From NCBI GenBank assembly GCA_021827465.1, contig JAKAVX010000069.1:1-9145 (forward strand): a stretch of 9,145 bases of DNA, written 5' to 3'. The DNA comes from Deltaproteobacteria bacterium (lineage in GTDB: Bacteria; Desulfobacterota_B; Binatia; Binatales; Binataceae). Under the pieces are notes generated by a model. That model searched no databases. It worked only from the letters and a program-made list of their open reading frames with translations, and was not told the origin of the DNA. Shown here piece after piece: positions 1 to 5,652 of this stretch (positions are counted from its first letter, which is position 1; every line of letters starts with the position of its first letter). The position numbers were made by a program, and so were the translations under genes.

Positions 1-56
1 ATTCTGAGAGTTTGCGAGTTTTTTGATTTTGGTGGAGAAAATCGCGCGTGATTTTC

Positions 57-172
57 CGTGATCCCGAGCGAAGGGAGCCTCTACTTCCTTTTCTTCGTCA
101 TCCTGAGCGAAGCGAGGCTGCGGTTCCTTTTTCCGTCATCCTGAGCGAAGCGAGTCTGCGAGCGGAGTCGAA
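57..172. repeat. Three degenerate tandem units of about 38 bp
   Basis: Three successive copies of a unit starting CGT(G/C)ATCC(C/T)GAGCGAAG begin at 57, 96 and 134, so the period is 38-39 bp. The first two copies end in a pyrimidine-rich CTTCCTTTT-like tail; the third passes into the long inverted repeat described separately. A 94-codon open frame (48-332) crosses the array, but its translation is just the repeat read through, so I do not call it a gene. Such GAGCGAAGCGAG repeats are common between genes of environmental bacteria. Their function here is unknown. Confidence 0.75.
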
Positions 173-286
173 GGATCTCGCGCGGCATTGCTTTGCCGCG
201 CGCCCGACCCAACTGCCGGACGACGCGGCCGCACGGATCGCGGCCGCGAGATCCTTCACTTCGGAAGCCTCCGTTCAGGATGACGG
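133..286. repeat. Long imperfect inverted repeat (GTCATCCTGAG family)
   Basis: The left arm starts at 133 with CCGTCATCCTGA and ends in GAAGGATCTCGCG. The right arm (240-286) is its imperfect reverse complement, reading CGCGAGATCCTTC and then TTCAGGATGACGG. The arm ends match perfectly and the middles are diverged. Nested in the loop is a perfect 9-bp stem, CGCGCGGCA at 179-187 with TGCCGCGCG at 194-202, and two GCGGCCGC palindromes at 225 and 240. The element could form a large cruciform or RNA hairpin. It may be a non-autonomous mobile or REP-like element; no transposase is present in the window. Confidence 0.7.
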
Positions 287-358
287 GGTATGGCGATCTC
301 CTTCGGCAGCCCGCGCAGGTCTTGAGCCATGAGCCGAATTAATTCACAAACTCGGAGC

Positions 359-429
359 GGAGGCTGCCGGAGCGAAGGATCTCATGCCATTGACGGTCGC
401 CTCGAGTTATTTGCGGGACAGGACACTAG
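359..429. repeat. Dispersed repeat module, copy 1
   Basis: This stretch closely matches 3654-3725. Both begin GGAGGCTGCCGGAG, continue GAAG(G/A)ATCTCATGCCA, diverge for about 20 nt, and end ATTTGCGGGACA followed by ACACTAG. Copy 1 is 71 nt and copy 2 is 72 nt. The start is half of the GCGAAGGATCT palindrome family; the end is a separate conserved block. The remaining bases up to the next gene (430-532) show no clear promoter. Confidence 0.75.
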
Positions 430-532
430 AGGAAGAGGACGGGTTCGCGGCCGGAATGGGCGCAAAATCAGGGATACTTGAGACCGCTGCCTGGGATATG
501 CTGGCACTAACTAACCGGCGGGATACAGGACT

Positions 533-1696
533 ATGCCCGTAATCGGAAAGGGTATACTGACTTCCTTCAGAGTCGCGGGTATCGATATCGAAATCGACTA
601 CTCGTGGGCGATCATCTTCCTTCTCGTGCTGTTCGGCCTGGCGGCGGGATACTTCCCGCAGGTGATCCCCGGCTACAACTGGATCGAATACTGGATCGTC
701 GGGCTGACCGCGACGGTGCTGTTCTTCGCGTCGATCGTTATCCACGAACTGTCGCACGCGATGATGGCGAACTCGTACGGCCATCGGGTCAACCGGATAA
801 CGCTATTCATCTTCGGCGGGATGGCGCATCTTTCCGCCGAACCCCAGAAAGCCACCGAAGAGCTTCTCATAGCCTCGGTCGGACCGCTGACGAGTTTCGT
901 TCTCGGGGTGTTTTTCTGGGCGATCCCGCACGTCTTCGATCTGTCGTCGTGGCGGCTATGGTCGGAGACGTTCACCTATCTCGGGATAATCAATATCGCG
1001 CTTGCGGTATTCAATCTTCTGCCCGGATTTCCGCTCGACGGCGGCAGAATTCTGCGCGCGGTCTTCTGGTGGCAATCGGGCGACGTGGTTGCGGCGACGG
1101 CGCGGGCGGGGCGATGGGCCACGGGGGTCGTCTACGGGCTTATCGTTCTCGGCGCGCTTGAGATACTGGGCGGGGCGCTGCTCGGCGGTATCTGGCTAAT
1201 CCTGATCGCGATGTTCCTGAGAAGCGCGTCGGCCGCCTCGGTGCAGAACGTGACCGTCGAGCGAATCCTCGGCGCGGCGCAGGTGCGCGATATCATGGTG
1301 CGCGAACCGCAGATCGTGCGCGCTGACGAATCGCTTGCCGACGTGGTCGAAAATTATTTCCTCAAGTTCGGCTACGCGGGATTTCCGGTCGTGCGCGACG
1401 GGCGGGTCGTGGGCCTGATTTCGCTCGGGCAGGTTCAGCAATGTCCGCCCGCTGCGCGCGCGACGCGCGTGGTGGAGAACGTGATGCGCGCGGTGGACGA
1501 TTCGGTCACGATCGCGCCGGCGGCGACCGTGCTCGATGCGCTGCACAAGATGGCGGAGGCGGACACGGGACGGCTCCTGGTGATGGACGGGGACAGGCTT
1601 GCCGGGCTTATCACGCGCTCGGGAGTGGCGAGGTTTCTCCAGATAAAATCGCGCCTGGAAGTGCCCGTGGAGTTGACTGGCCCAAACAACGTGTGA
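533..1696 (+). CDS. Site-2 protease (M50 family) with two C-terminal CBS domains
   Basis: This 387-aa protein is a polytopic zinc metalloprotease of the S2P/M50 family, which cleaves substrates inside the membrane. The zinc motif HELSH lies at residues 71-75 inside a hydrophobic segment. The third zinc ligand is in NLLPGFPLDGG at 161-171 (Asp169). Hydrophobic segments lie at about 22-42, 54-80, 110-132, 147-165 and 195-229. Two CBS domains follow, at about 250-305 and 316-370, and probably bind adenine nucleotides. This matches the S2P-CBS group that includes mycobacterial Rip3 (Rv2625c), a DosR-regulated gene. An AGGA (527-530) sits only 2 nt before the ATG, unusually close; GGCGGG at 517-522 is an alternative ribosome site. 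Conserved sequence starts soon after the Met, so no later start is plausible. The physiological substrate cannot be deduced; a membrane anti-sigma factor is one possibility. Confidence 0.93.
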   Translation: MPVIGKGILTSFRVAGIDIEIDYSWAIIFLLVLFGLAAGYFPQVIPGYNWIEYWIVGLTATVLFFASIVIHELSHAMMANSYGHRVNRITLFIFGGMAHLSAEPQKATEELLIASVGPLTSFVLGVFFWAIPHVFDLSSWRLWSETFTYLGIINIALAVFNLLPGFPLDGGRILRAVFWWQSGDVVAATARAGRWATGVVYGLIVLGALEILGGALLGGIWLILIAMFLRSASAASVQNVTVERILGAAQVRDIMVREPQIVRADESLADVVENYFLKFGYAGFPVVRDGRVVGLISLGQVQQCPPAARATRVVENVMRAVDDSVTIAPAATVLDALHKMAEADTGRLLVMDGDRLAGLITRSGVARFLQIKSRLEVPVELTGPNNV

Positions 1697-1702
1697 CTTT
1701 CC

Positions 1703-1728
1703 GGCGTCGTTCTGCTCCACACGACGCC
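1703..1728 (+). terminator. Hairpin after the S2P-CBS gene, possible terminator
   Basis: A perfect 8-bp stem (GGCGTCGT at 1703-1710, ACGACGCC at 1721-1728) with a 10-nt loop begins 7 nt after the stop codon. Only two T residues follow, so it lacks a good U-tract. It may act as a weak terminator or protect the mRNA 3' end. A second, smaller inverted repeat (GCCTGA/TCAGGC, 1799-1821) lies downstream. Confidence 0.45.
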
Positions 1729-1879
1729 TTCGCTCCCGCAAATATCGTCTCATCGGATGGGTCGGTGGCGTCGGCAGCCGCTGTCCCGATTAGGTTTAGC
1801 CTGAGTCGGAAAGCGTCAGGCTGGCCGCTTTCGATACAACCGATTTCCATCACAGGGCGAAATGGGCTAGAAGAAAATC

Positions 1880-1888
1880 TGATATAAT
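1880..1888 (+). promoter_or_regulatory. Extended -10 sigma70-type promoter for the NtrC-like regulator
   Basis: TGATATAAT is a perfect extended -10 element (TG at 1880-1881, TATAAT at 1883-1888). No TTGACA-like -35 lies at 17 bp, which is usual for extended -10 promoters. The predicted start is near 1895, giving a leader of about 20 nt before the ATG at 1915 that includes AGGAG at 1908-1912. It suggests the regulator is made by housekeeping polymerase, separately from the S2P gene upstream. Confidence 0.6.
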
Positions 1889-1914
1889 GCCACGCCGCTA
1901 AGAAGACAGGAGAC

Positions 1915-3423
1915 ATGCCGGAGCAAGCAATCAATACGGCATCTTCGCAAGTCCGCAGCCCGCGCTATTTCCAACTTCTCGACCACGACGACCTCGATCG
2001 GCTGAGGCCGCTTCTCGAAGCGGTCCATGATCGATGCTCCGAGGTTATCGGCAACTGGTACGAGACGTACCTGGTGCACTTTGGGGACAGCCGAAGCCTC
2101 TCGCAGGCCGAATTCGCCCATGTGTTCGAGCCTGTAATCCTGCGCGCAGAAAGTGCTCTTCTGCGCAAGGACATGGAGTCCTACGTCCGGAGCATGCTGC
2201 GGCTTGGCGAGGAGCTTGCCGAGCGCCGGGTTACGCTGCAGGAACTAATAGCGGCGCTGCATTTGTTCGAAGGGGCCGCCAGTGCGGTTTTCCCGGAGGA
2301 TCCGCGGCCGACGCTCGAGATCTACGAGCTTTTCGACAAGCTGAATCACGTCCGGCTCATCCTGCTGGTCGACGCATACGTGCGATCGCAGAAGGCGCTG
2401 GCCGGAACGAGGATCAGGGCGCTCGAACTCGAAGCGGCGCATCTGGCGCCCTTCGAGCGCACGCGCTTCCACGGGCTGGTCGGAAAGAGCGCCGCGATAA
2501 GGTGGGTGTACGAGCAGATAGAAGCCGCGGCCCGCGGCTCGCGGCCGGTAATAGTAGTGGGCGAGGCCGGAACCGAAAAGGCGACGGTTGCCCGCGCAAT
2601 CTATGAGTCCGGGTCGAGCTCGGCGGCGCCGTTTATCGCGTTTGACTGCGCGACGCTTCCCGAGGATCTGATTGACGGCGAGCTGTTCGGCTATCGTCAT
2701 GAAGGATTCAACGGCCATCCGAGGCAGTACCTCGGGCTGTTGCGCGCCGCCGAAGGCGGAACGCTGTTCCTGGATAACTTTCCGCTTGCGCCGGCGCTGA
2801 CCCAGGCACGGCTTGCCCGCGCGTTAAGAGAAGGAATCCTCACGTCCGCTGGATCGGGCGAACCGATGCCGGTCAAGGTGCGGTTTATCGCCGCCTCGCT
2901 TCGGCGTCCGGAAGAGGCGGCGCGGGCCGGGCATCTCGATCCCGCGTTCGAGACCGAGCTTTCGGGTGCGACGGTGATCGAAGTGCCGCCGCTGCGCAAG
3001 CGCCTAGAGGATATTCCGCTTCTCGCGGAGCATTTTCTCGATCTCTTCAACGAGAAGTTCGAGCGCGCGGAAGCGCCGTATGCGATCGCCGACGACGCGC
3101 TACGGGCAATGGCGAAGTACTCGTGGGCGGGCAATATCCGCGAGATCGGCGAGATTCTTCAGAAAGCCTTTATCGCCGCGACCGGGCCGACGATCCGGCT
3201 CGCGGATCTTCCGCCTCCGATTGGAGGCGAGACGCCCAACCTCGGATACCAGTTGCCGAGCTTCGCCGAAGCCGAGCGCGAGCTGATCAAGCGCGCGCTC
3301 GACGTCACCGCGGGCAACAAGTCGAGCGCGGCGCGCCTGCTCAAGATTTCGCGCAAGAAACTGTACGGCAAGCTTACCAAGTACGGTCTGGACGGAGACC
3401 GCGAAAACGCTAACTCCGCGTGA
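1915..3423 (+). CDS. NtrC-type (bacterial enhancer-binding-like) regulator with degenerate AAA+ core and Fis-type HTH
   Basis: This 502-aa protein has three parts. Residues 1-175 are all-helical and loosely resemble RsbR-type non-heme globin sensor domains (tentative). Residues about 185-415 align to the sigma54-activator AAA+ domain. Residues 455-492 form an intact Fis-type HTH (TAGNKSSAARLLKISRKKLYGKL). The AAA+ core is damaged at every key site. Walker A, normally GESGTGKE, is GEAGTEKA (216-223). The sigma54-contact loop GAFTGA is EGFNGH (263-268). The Walker B GTLFLDE is GTLFLDN (Asn288). No arginine occurs from 338 to 360, where the two arginine fingers should be. The fold landmarks ELFGY (256-260), PPLRKRLEDIP (358-368) and WAGNIRE (404-410) remain. 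It probably binds DNA without activating sigma54 polymerase in the usual way. AGGAG lies just 2 nt before the ATG, an unusually short spacing. The regulator family is certain; its mechanism is inferred. Confidence 0.9.
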   Translation: MPEQAINTASSQVRSPRYFQLLDHDDLDRLRPLLEAVHDRCSEVIGNWYETYLVHFGDSRSLSQAEFAHVFEPVILRAESALLRKDMESYVRSMLRLGEELAERRVTLQELIAALHLFEGAASAVFPEDPRPTLEIYELFDKLNHVRLILLVDAYVRSQKALAGTRIRALELEAAHLAPFERTRFHGLVGKSAAIRWVYEQIEAAARGSRPVIVVGEAGTEKATVARAIYESGSSSAAPFIAFDCATLPEDLIDGELFGYRHEGFNGHPRQYLGLLRAAEGGTLFLDNFPLAPALTQARLARALREGILTSAGSGEPMPVKVRFIAASLRRPEEAARAGHLDPAFETELSGATVIEVPPLRKRLEDIPLLAEHFLDLFNEKFERAEAPYAIADDALRAMAKYSWAGNIREIGEILQKAFIAATGPTIRLADLPPPIGGETPNLGYQLPSFAEAERELIKRALDVTAGNKSSAARLLKISRKKLYGKLTKYGLDGDRENANSA

Positions 3424-3432
3424 TCGCGCCTG

Positions 3433-3459
3433 GCAGGCTGTTGATAAACCACAGCCTGC
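3433..3459 (+). terminator. Hairpin after the NtrC-like gene, possible terminator
   Basis: A perfect 9-bp stem (GCAGGCTGT at 3433-3441, ACAGCCTGC at 3451-3459) with a 9-nt loop starts 9 nt after the stop codon. It is followed by a pyrimidine-rich stretch (CCCTCTGTCTTTTCTC) rather than a clean U-tract. It is also the left end of the larger repeat at 3433-3545, so termination may be a secondary role. Confidence 0.45.
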
Positions 3460-3545
3460 TCCCTCTGTCTTTTCTCCCCCGCGAGAAAGCGGGAGAGAAG
3501 ATTAAGAAGGAAAGCCAGTCTTCATGCAGTTTCTCAACACCCTGC
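3433..3545. repeat. Nested palindromic element (MITE-like)
   Basis: The outer arms 3433-3449 (GCAGGCTGTTGATAAAC) and 3529-3545 (GTTTCTCAACACCCTGC) are inverted repeats matching at 15 of 17 positions. Inside lies a second hairpin, TTCTCCCCCGC (3472-3482) with GCGGGAGAGAA (3489-3499): an 11-bp stem with one mismatch and a 6-nt loop. The nested structure and lack of coding potential suggest a small non-autonomous element or structured RNA. No clear target-site duplication was seen. Confidence 0.6.
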
Positions 3546-3592
3546 GAGGGTGGCGTCCCGCAGATTAAGTTAACGACTTACACGTCTATGGA

Positions 3593-3680
3593 ATGAGATT
3601 CTTCGCTTCGCTCAGAATGACACAAGCGCCTGCTTTTATTTGTCATTCTGAGAGGAGGCTGCCGGAGTGAAGAATCTCAT
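3593..3680. repeat. Imperfect palindrome of the CATTCTGAGCGAAGAATCT family
   Basis: The left arm reads ATGAGATTCTTCGCTTCGC and then TCAGAATGACA (from 3593). The right arm reads TGTCATTCTGAGAGGAGG and then GTGAAGAATCTCAT, ending at 3680. The arm ends are perfectly complementary over 11 bp at the base and 12 bp at the top; the middle is diverged. It is a sister of the 133-286 element, with an AATCT core instead of GATCT. It lies just downstream of the convergent DUF2267 gene and could end transcription from both sides. Confidence 0.75.
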
Positions 3681-3725
3681 GCCACCTGCGCCCGCCGTGA
3701 GAACATTTGCGGGACACCACACTAG
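3654..3725. repeat. Dispersed repeat module, copy 2
   Basis: This is the second copy of the module at 359-429, sharing GGAGGCTGCCGGAG, ATCTCATGCCA, ATTTGCGGGACA and ACACTAG in the same order. It overlaps the right arm of the palindrome at 3593-3680. Its last bases, CTAG, supply the TAG stop codon of the minus-strand DUF2267 gene, so the repeat end coincides with the gene end. Confidence 0.75.
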
Positions 3726-4156
3726 GAGGCCCTCGACGCTTTTGGCGCCGCCATCGTGGCGGCGGCGAGCCACACGCGCTTCAGATCCTTGGGCAACTGG
3801 CTGAGCACGTCCCAGGCCTCGCCTTCCTGTCCGGTGGGCGCCTTGAGCGCAAGCTGTAGCGCCTTGAACACTGCCATCACGGCGCGGTTCGCGCGGTCCT
3901 CCGGCATGCCGGTCTTATCCGCCACGTAACGTATGAAGTCCTTCTTGTGCGTGCGTTCGACCTCGCGTCCGGGCGTGTCGAAACCGAACCAGAACTGCTT
4001 GAGACGACCCGGCAGTTGCGCGCCGAGATCGTCAGCTTCCTTTGGAGTCAGCCGGTCGTGCAGCTCGTGCAGGACTGCCTGAATAACCTTCTCGGCTTCG
4101 TCCTTTGGGACACCGAGCCGCGCCTCTACTTCCCGGATAAAGTGTTCGTACTCCAT
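3722..4156 (-). CDS. DUF2267 domain protein
   Basis: This 144-aa protein matches the DUF2267 family: acidic, all-helical, with a duplicated half. The first half begins EHFIREVEARLGVPKDEAEK and the second KDFIRYVADKTGMPEDRANR; each ends in a QLP-(G/K)-(R/D)-LK motif (47-53 and 120-126), showing internal duplication. No catalytic residues or membrane segments are visible. The frame is open 29 codons further upstream, but I chose the ATG at 4156 because AGGTGG lies 7 nt before it and family similarity starts there. DUF2267 genes often sit beside stress genes such as Usp, Hsp20 and CBS proteins, as here, but no biochemical function is established to my knowledge. It is transcribed divergently from the Usp-CBS gene. 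The stop codon lies in the dispersed repeat, so the C-terminal end may have been set by repeat insertion. Confidence 0.85.
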   Translation of the reverse strand: MEYEHFIREVEARLGVPKDEAEKVIQAVLHELHDRLTPKEADDLGAQLPGRLKQFWFGFDTPGREVERTHKKDFIRYVADKTGMPEDRANRAVMAVFKALQLALKAPTGQEGEAWDVLSQLPKDLKRVWLAAATMAAPKASRAS

Positions 4157-4183
4157 ATCGTTTCCACCTGTATCGGGATGATT

Positions 4184-4210
4184 CCTCGACCGCGACCGGA
4201 TCGCGCGAGG
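4184..4210 (-). promoter_or_regulatory. Hairpin in the DUF2267 leader
   Basis: CCTCG (4184-4188) and CGCG (4191-4194) pair with CGCG (4202-4205) and CGAGG (4206-4210), forming a 9-bp stem with a 2-nt bulge and 7-nt loop. It lies 28 nt upstream of the DUF2267 start codon, within the transcript expected from the promoter candidate at 4243-4258. It could affect mRNA stability or translation; nothing in the sequence settles this. Confidence 0.35.
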
Positions 4211-4242
4211 TCGGGCCTCCGCTTGTCCACAGTTGTTGAACA

Positions 4243-4258
4243 TGCACGGGCTGTGCCC
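4243..4258 (-). promoter_or_regulatory. Weak -24/-12 (sigma54-type) promoter candidate for DUF2267
   Basis: On the minus strand this reads GGGCACAGCCCGTGCA, against the consensus TGGCACGNNNNTTGCW. The GG-N10-GC spacing is exact and 9 of 12 informative positions match. The predicted start is near 4232, leaving a leader of about 75 nt. It overlaps a small palindrome (CGGGC-TGT-GCCCG, 4247-4259), which could itself explain the resemblance. Confidence 0.3.
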
Positions 4259-4277
4259 GAAGCTTTGTCGAAAAATG

Positions 4278-4299
4278 GCCGGATCTCATCAGCCGGATC
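4278..4299. repeat. Direct repeat GCCGGATC, possible operator
   Basis: GCCGGATC occurs at 4278-4285 and 4292-4299, centre-to-centre 14 bp, in the 267-bp region between the divergent DUF2267 and Usp-CBS genes. An ATCCGATGGC further on (4304-4313) is a partial inverted match. The position, about 90-110 bp upstream of the Usp-CBS -24/-12 element, would suit an enhancer-type binding site, but two short copies are weak evidence. Confidence 0.3.
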
Positions 4300-4385
4300 G
4301 AGCATCCGATGGCGCCGAAGGGTTCATCCGCTGTCCGCGTGTGGCCGAGACTGGGGAATTTGCTGCGGCGGCGGCGAAAGCGTTT

Positions 4386-4401
4386 TGGCACGGGGATCGC
4401 T
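4386..4401 (+). promoter_or_regulatory. -24/-12 (sigma54-type) promoter candidate for Usp-CBS
   Basis: TGGCACGGGGATCGCT matches the sigma54 consensus TGGCACGNNNNTTGCW at 11 of 12 informative positions, with the invariant GG (4387-4388) and GC (4399-4400) exactly 10 nt apart. The only mismatch is C for T at the second T of TTGC. The predicted start is about 4412, only 12 nt before the ATG and inside GGGAG (4410-4414). The resulting leader would be very short, which is the main argument against it. Confidence 0.5.
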
Positions 4402-4423
4402 TACAAAAAGGGAGCTTTACATC

Positions 4424-5224
4424 ATGGATCCGGTTTTCAAGCGGATACTGAGCGCGGTTGACTTCGATCCGAATTCGCTCGGGGCGTTGGATTTTGCCGC
4501 GAAGCTCGCTCGGCACAACCGCTCCCGGGTGTTCCTGCTCCACGTGGTCCCGACGGCGCCCGAGCCGGGAAACGTGCCGCCCTACACCGACGTTTACCTG
4601 AGTGAGGAAAACCGCGCGCAGGAGCTTTCCGAAATCGGCCGAAAGCATCTGGAGAGAATCGAGCACGAAATCATGGTGCGCAGCGGCGATCCGGCCACCT
4701 GCATCCTCGACGCGGCCGAAGAGGTTTCCGCCGAGCTGATCGTGCTGGCGGCCTATCGTTCGACCGGTCGTCCGCGCCGCTTTATCGGAAGTGTCGCCGC
4801 GACGGTCGTTGGCGAGGCGCCGTGCGCGGTGTTGACGATACGGCCGAGTTGGCATGGCGCAATCGACTCCGTCGGCGCGCAGATGACGAAGGATCCCGCG
4901 ACTATCGGACCCGAAGCGACACTGGCCGAGGCGTACGAAGCGATGAAGCGCGGCGGGTTTCGGATAATTCCGGTGGTCGAAAAGGACAGGCTGGTGGGCG
5001 TCGTGACGGACCGCGACGTGCGGAGCAGAACCGGCGAACTCGAACAGACCATGGTGCGCTCGGTGATGACCGACGCGGTCGTTACGGTCACGCCCGACAC
5101 TTCGATTCGCCAGGCCGCTCGCACGATGCTCGAATGCGAAATAGGTGGAATACCGGTCGTCGAAAATGGACGCGTGGTTGGGGTTGTCACGACGAGCGAC
5201 GTGCTCAAGGCGTTGATCCGCTAG
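4424..5224 (+). CDS. Universal stress protein fused to two CBS domains
   Basis: This 266-aa protein has a UspA domain at residues 1-140 (FKRILSAVDF at 5-14, LHVVP at 39-43, CAVLTIR at 134-140) and a CBS pair at about 150-203 and 211-266, including GVVTDRD at 192-198 and GGIPVVENG at 241-249. The Usp nucleotide motif G-2X-G-9X-G-S is altered: the first Gly is Arg112 and the gap between Gly115 and Gly122-Ser123 is 6 residues instead of 9. ATP binding by the Usp half is therefore doubtful, while the CBS pair may supply nucleotide sensing. The frame is open far upstream, but GGGAG at 4410-4414 lies 9 nt before the ATG at 4424 and Usp similarity starts there. A soluble stress-response role is likely from the family; the target is unknown. 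It is divergent from DUF2267 and upstream of hsp20. Confidence 0.92.
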   Translation: MDPVFKRILSAVDFDPNSLGALDFAAKLARHNRSRVFLLHVVPTAPEPGNVPPYTDVYLSEENRAQELSEIGRKHLERIEHEIMVRSGDPATCILDAAEEVSAELIVLAAYRSTGRPRRFIGSVAATVVGEAPCAVLTIRPSWHGAIDSVGAQMTKDPATIGPEATLAEAYEAMKRGGFRIIPVVEKDRLVGVVTDRDVRSRTGELEQTMVRSVMTDAVVTVTPDTSIRQAARTMLECEIGGIPVVENGRVVGVVTTSDVLKALIR

Positions 5225-5297
5225 CCGTTGTGGCGCGTTTGGCCCCATCGGCGGCAGGGCTGTCCCGGCAGGTTTGTATCCGGATGTGACATCGTGA

Positions 5298-5322
5298 CGG
5301 GAAAGCCCGCCGGCGTTTTTTT
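5298..5322 (+). terminator. Possible terminator after Usp-CBS
   Basis: CGGG-AAAG-CCCG (5298-5309) is followed by CCGGCG and seven T residues (5316-5322). The alternative pairing CGGGAAA (5298-5304) with TTTCCCG (5320-5326) also exists. The stem adjoining the T run is short, so this is a modest candidate. Confidence 0.35.
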
Positions 5323-5437
5323 CCCGCGACGAGTATCGCCGTTTCGAGGTCGGGCAGCGTCGAACAGAATTCGTCCTGACGAGCGTAATTCATAGAGCCC
5401 GCCGGGTGCTGAGGTGTCCGGCCGAAGTCTCGCTTTC

Positions 5438-5453
5438 TGGCACGGTCGATGCT
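5438..5453 (+). promoter_or_regulatory. -24/-12 (sigma54-type) promoter candidate for hsp20
   Basis: TGGCACGGTCGATGCT matches TGGCACGNNNNTTGCW at 11 of 12 informative positions, with GG (5439-5440) and GC (5451-5452) exactly 10 nt apart. The one mismatch is A for the first T of TTGC. The predicted start is near 5464, leaving a leader of about 190 nt before the hsp20 ATG. It is the best-supported -24/-12 element in the window. Confidence 0.55.
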
Positions 5454-5652
5454 GCCCTGTGGGGTGGCAGCGGTTGCAAAACCCGGAAGAGGACGCGGCG
5501 TGCGAGCGGCGCTCCCCGCAAGCATCGGTCGCGATACGAAAGCAATGAGAAAGACGCCGAGAAGACTAAAGCCCCCGTCCGGCGCCGCGTTACGAAGACG
5601 GGCTCGCGCCCGGAACTTGGGTCGCAGTCCGATGGGGAAGGAGGAAACTCAA

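Larger units (their letters stand above)
5225..5652. other. 428-bp intergenic region upstream of hsp20
   Basis: I see no convincing gene here; open frames on both strands show biased, family-less translations. It holds a terminator candidate (5298-5322) and a -24/-12 promoter candidate (5438-5453), followed by a leader of about 190 nt. In the leader, CGGGC-TCGC-GCCCG (5599-5612) is a perfect 5-bp hairpin, and CCCGTC (5574-5579) can instead pair with GACGGG (5597-5602), so two exclusive structures are possible about 30 nt before the ribosome site. No pyrimidine run clearly complementary to AAGGAGG was found, so a classic RNA thermometer is not evident. Confidence 0.5.

Noticed and set aside
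57..172. CRISPR array
   Set aside because: The units are tandem and diverged, without unique spacers of regular length between identical repeats, and no cas genes are nearby.
48..332. A 94-codon open frame at the left end
   Set aside because: Its translation is the tandem and inverted GAGCGAAGCGAG repeat read through; no ribosome site or family match, and such frames recur wherever these repeats occur.
502..517. TGGCAC before the S2P-CBS gene as a -24/-12 promoter
   Set aside because: The -24 half is good, but the bases 10 nt later are CC instead of GC and the -12 block reads AACC, so the full element is missing.
1196..1753. Long minus-strand frames opposite the S2P-CBS and other genes
   Set aside because: They are arginine- and histidine-rich mirror frames of GC-rich codons with no ribosome sites or recognised domains.
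3947..4423. N-terminal extension of the Usp-CBS protein
   Set aside because: The frame stays open, but it overlaps the DUF2267 gene on the other strand, is low-complexity in style, and the family domain and ribosome site place the start at 4424.
5465..5478. TGGCAGCGGTTGCA as a second sigma54 promoter upstream of hsp20
   Set aside because: The GG to GC gap is 8 nt rather than 10, and this spacing is strict for sigma54.
5600..5652. ROSE or fourU RNA thermometer over the hsp20 ribosome site
   Set aside because: No U-rich or CCUCC-like strand close to AAGGAGG could be found by eye to mask it.
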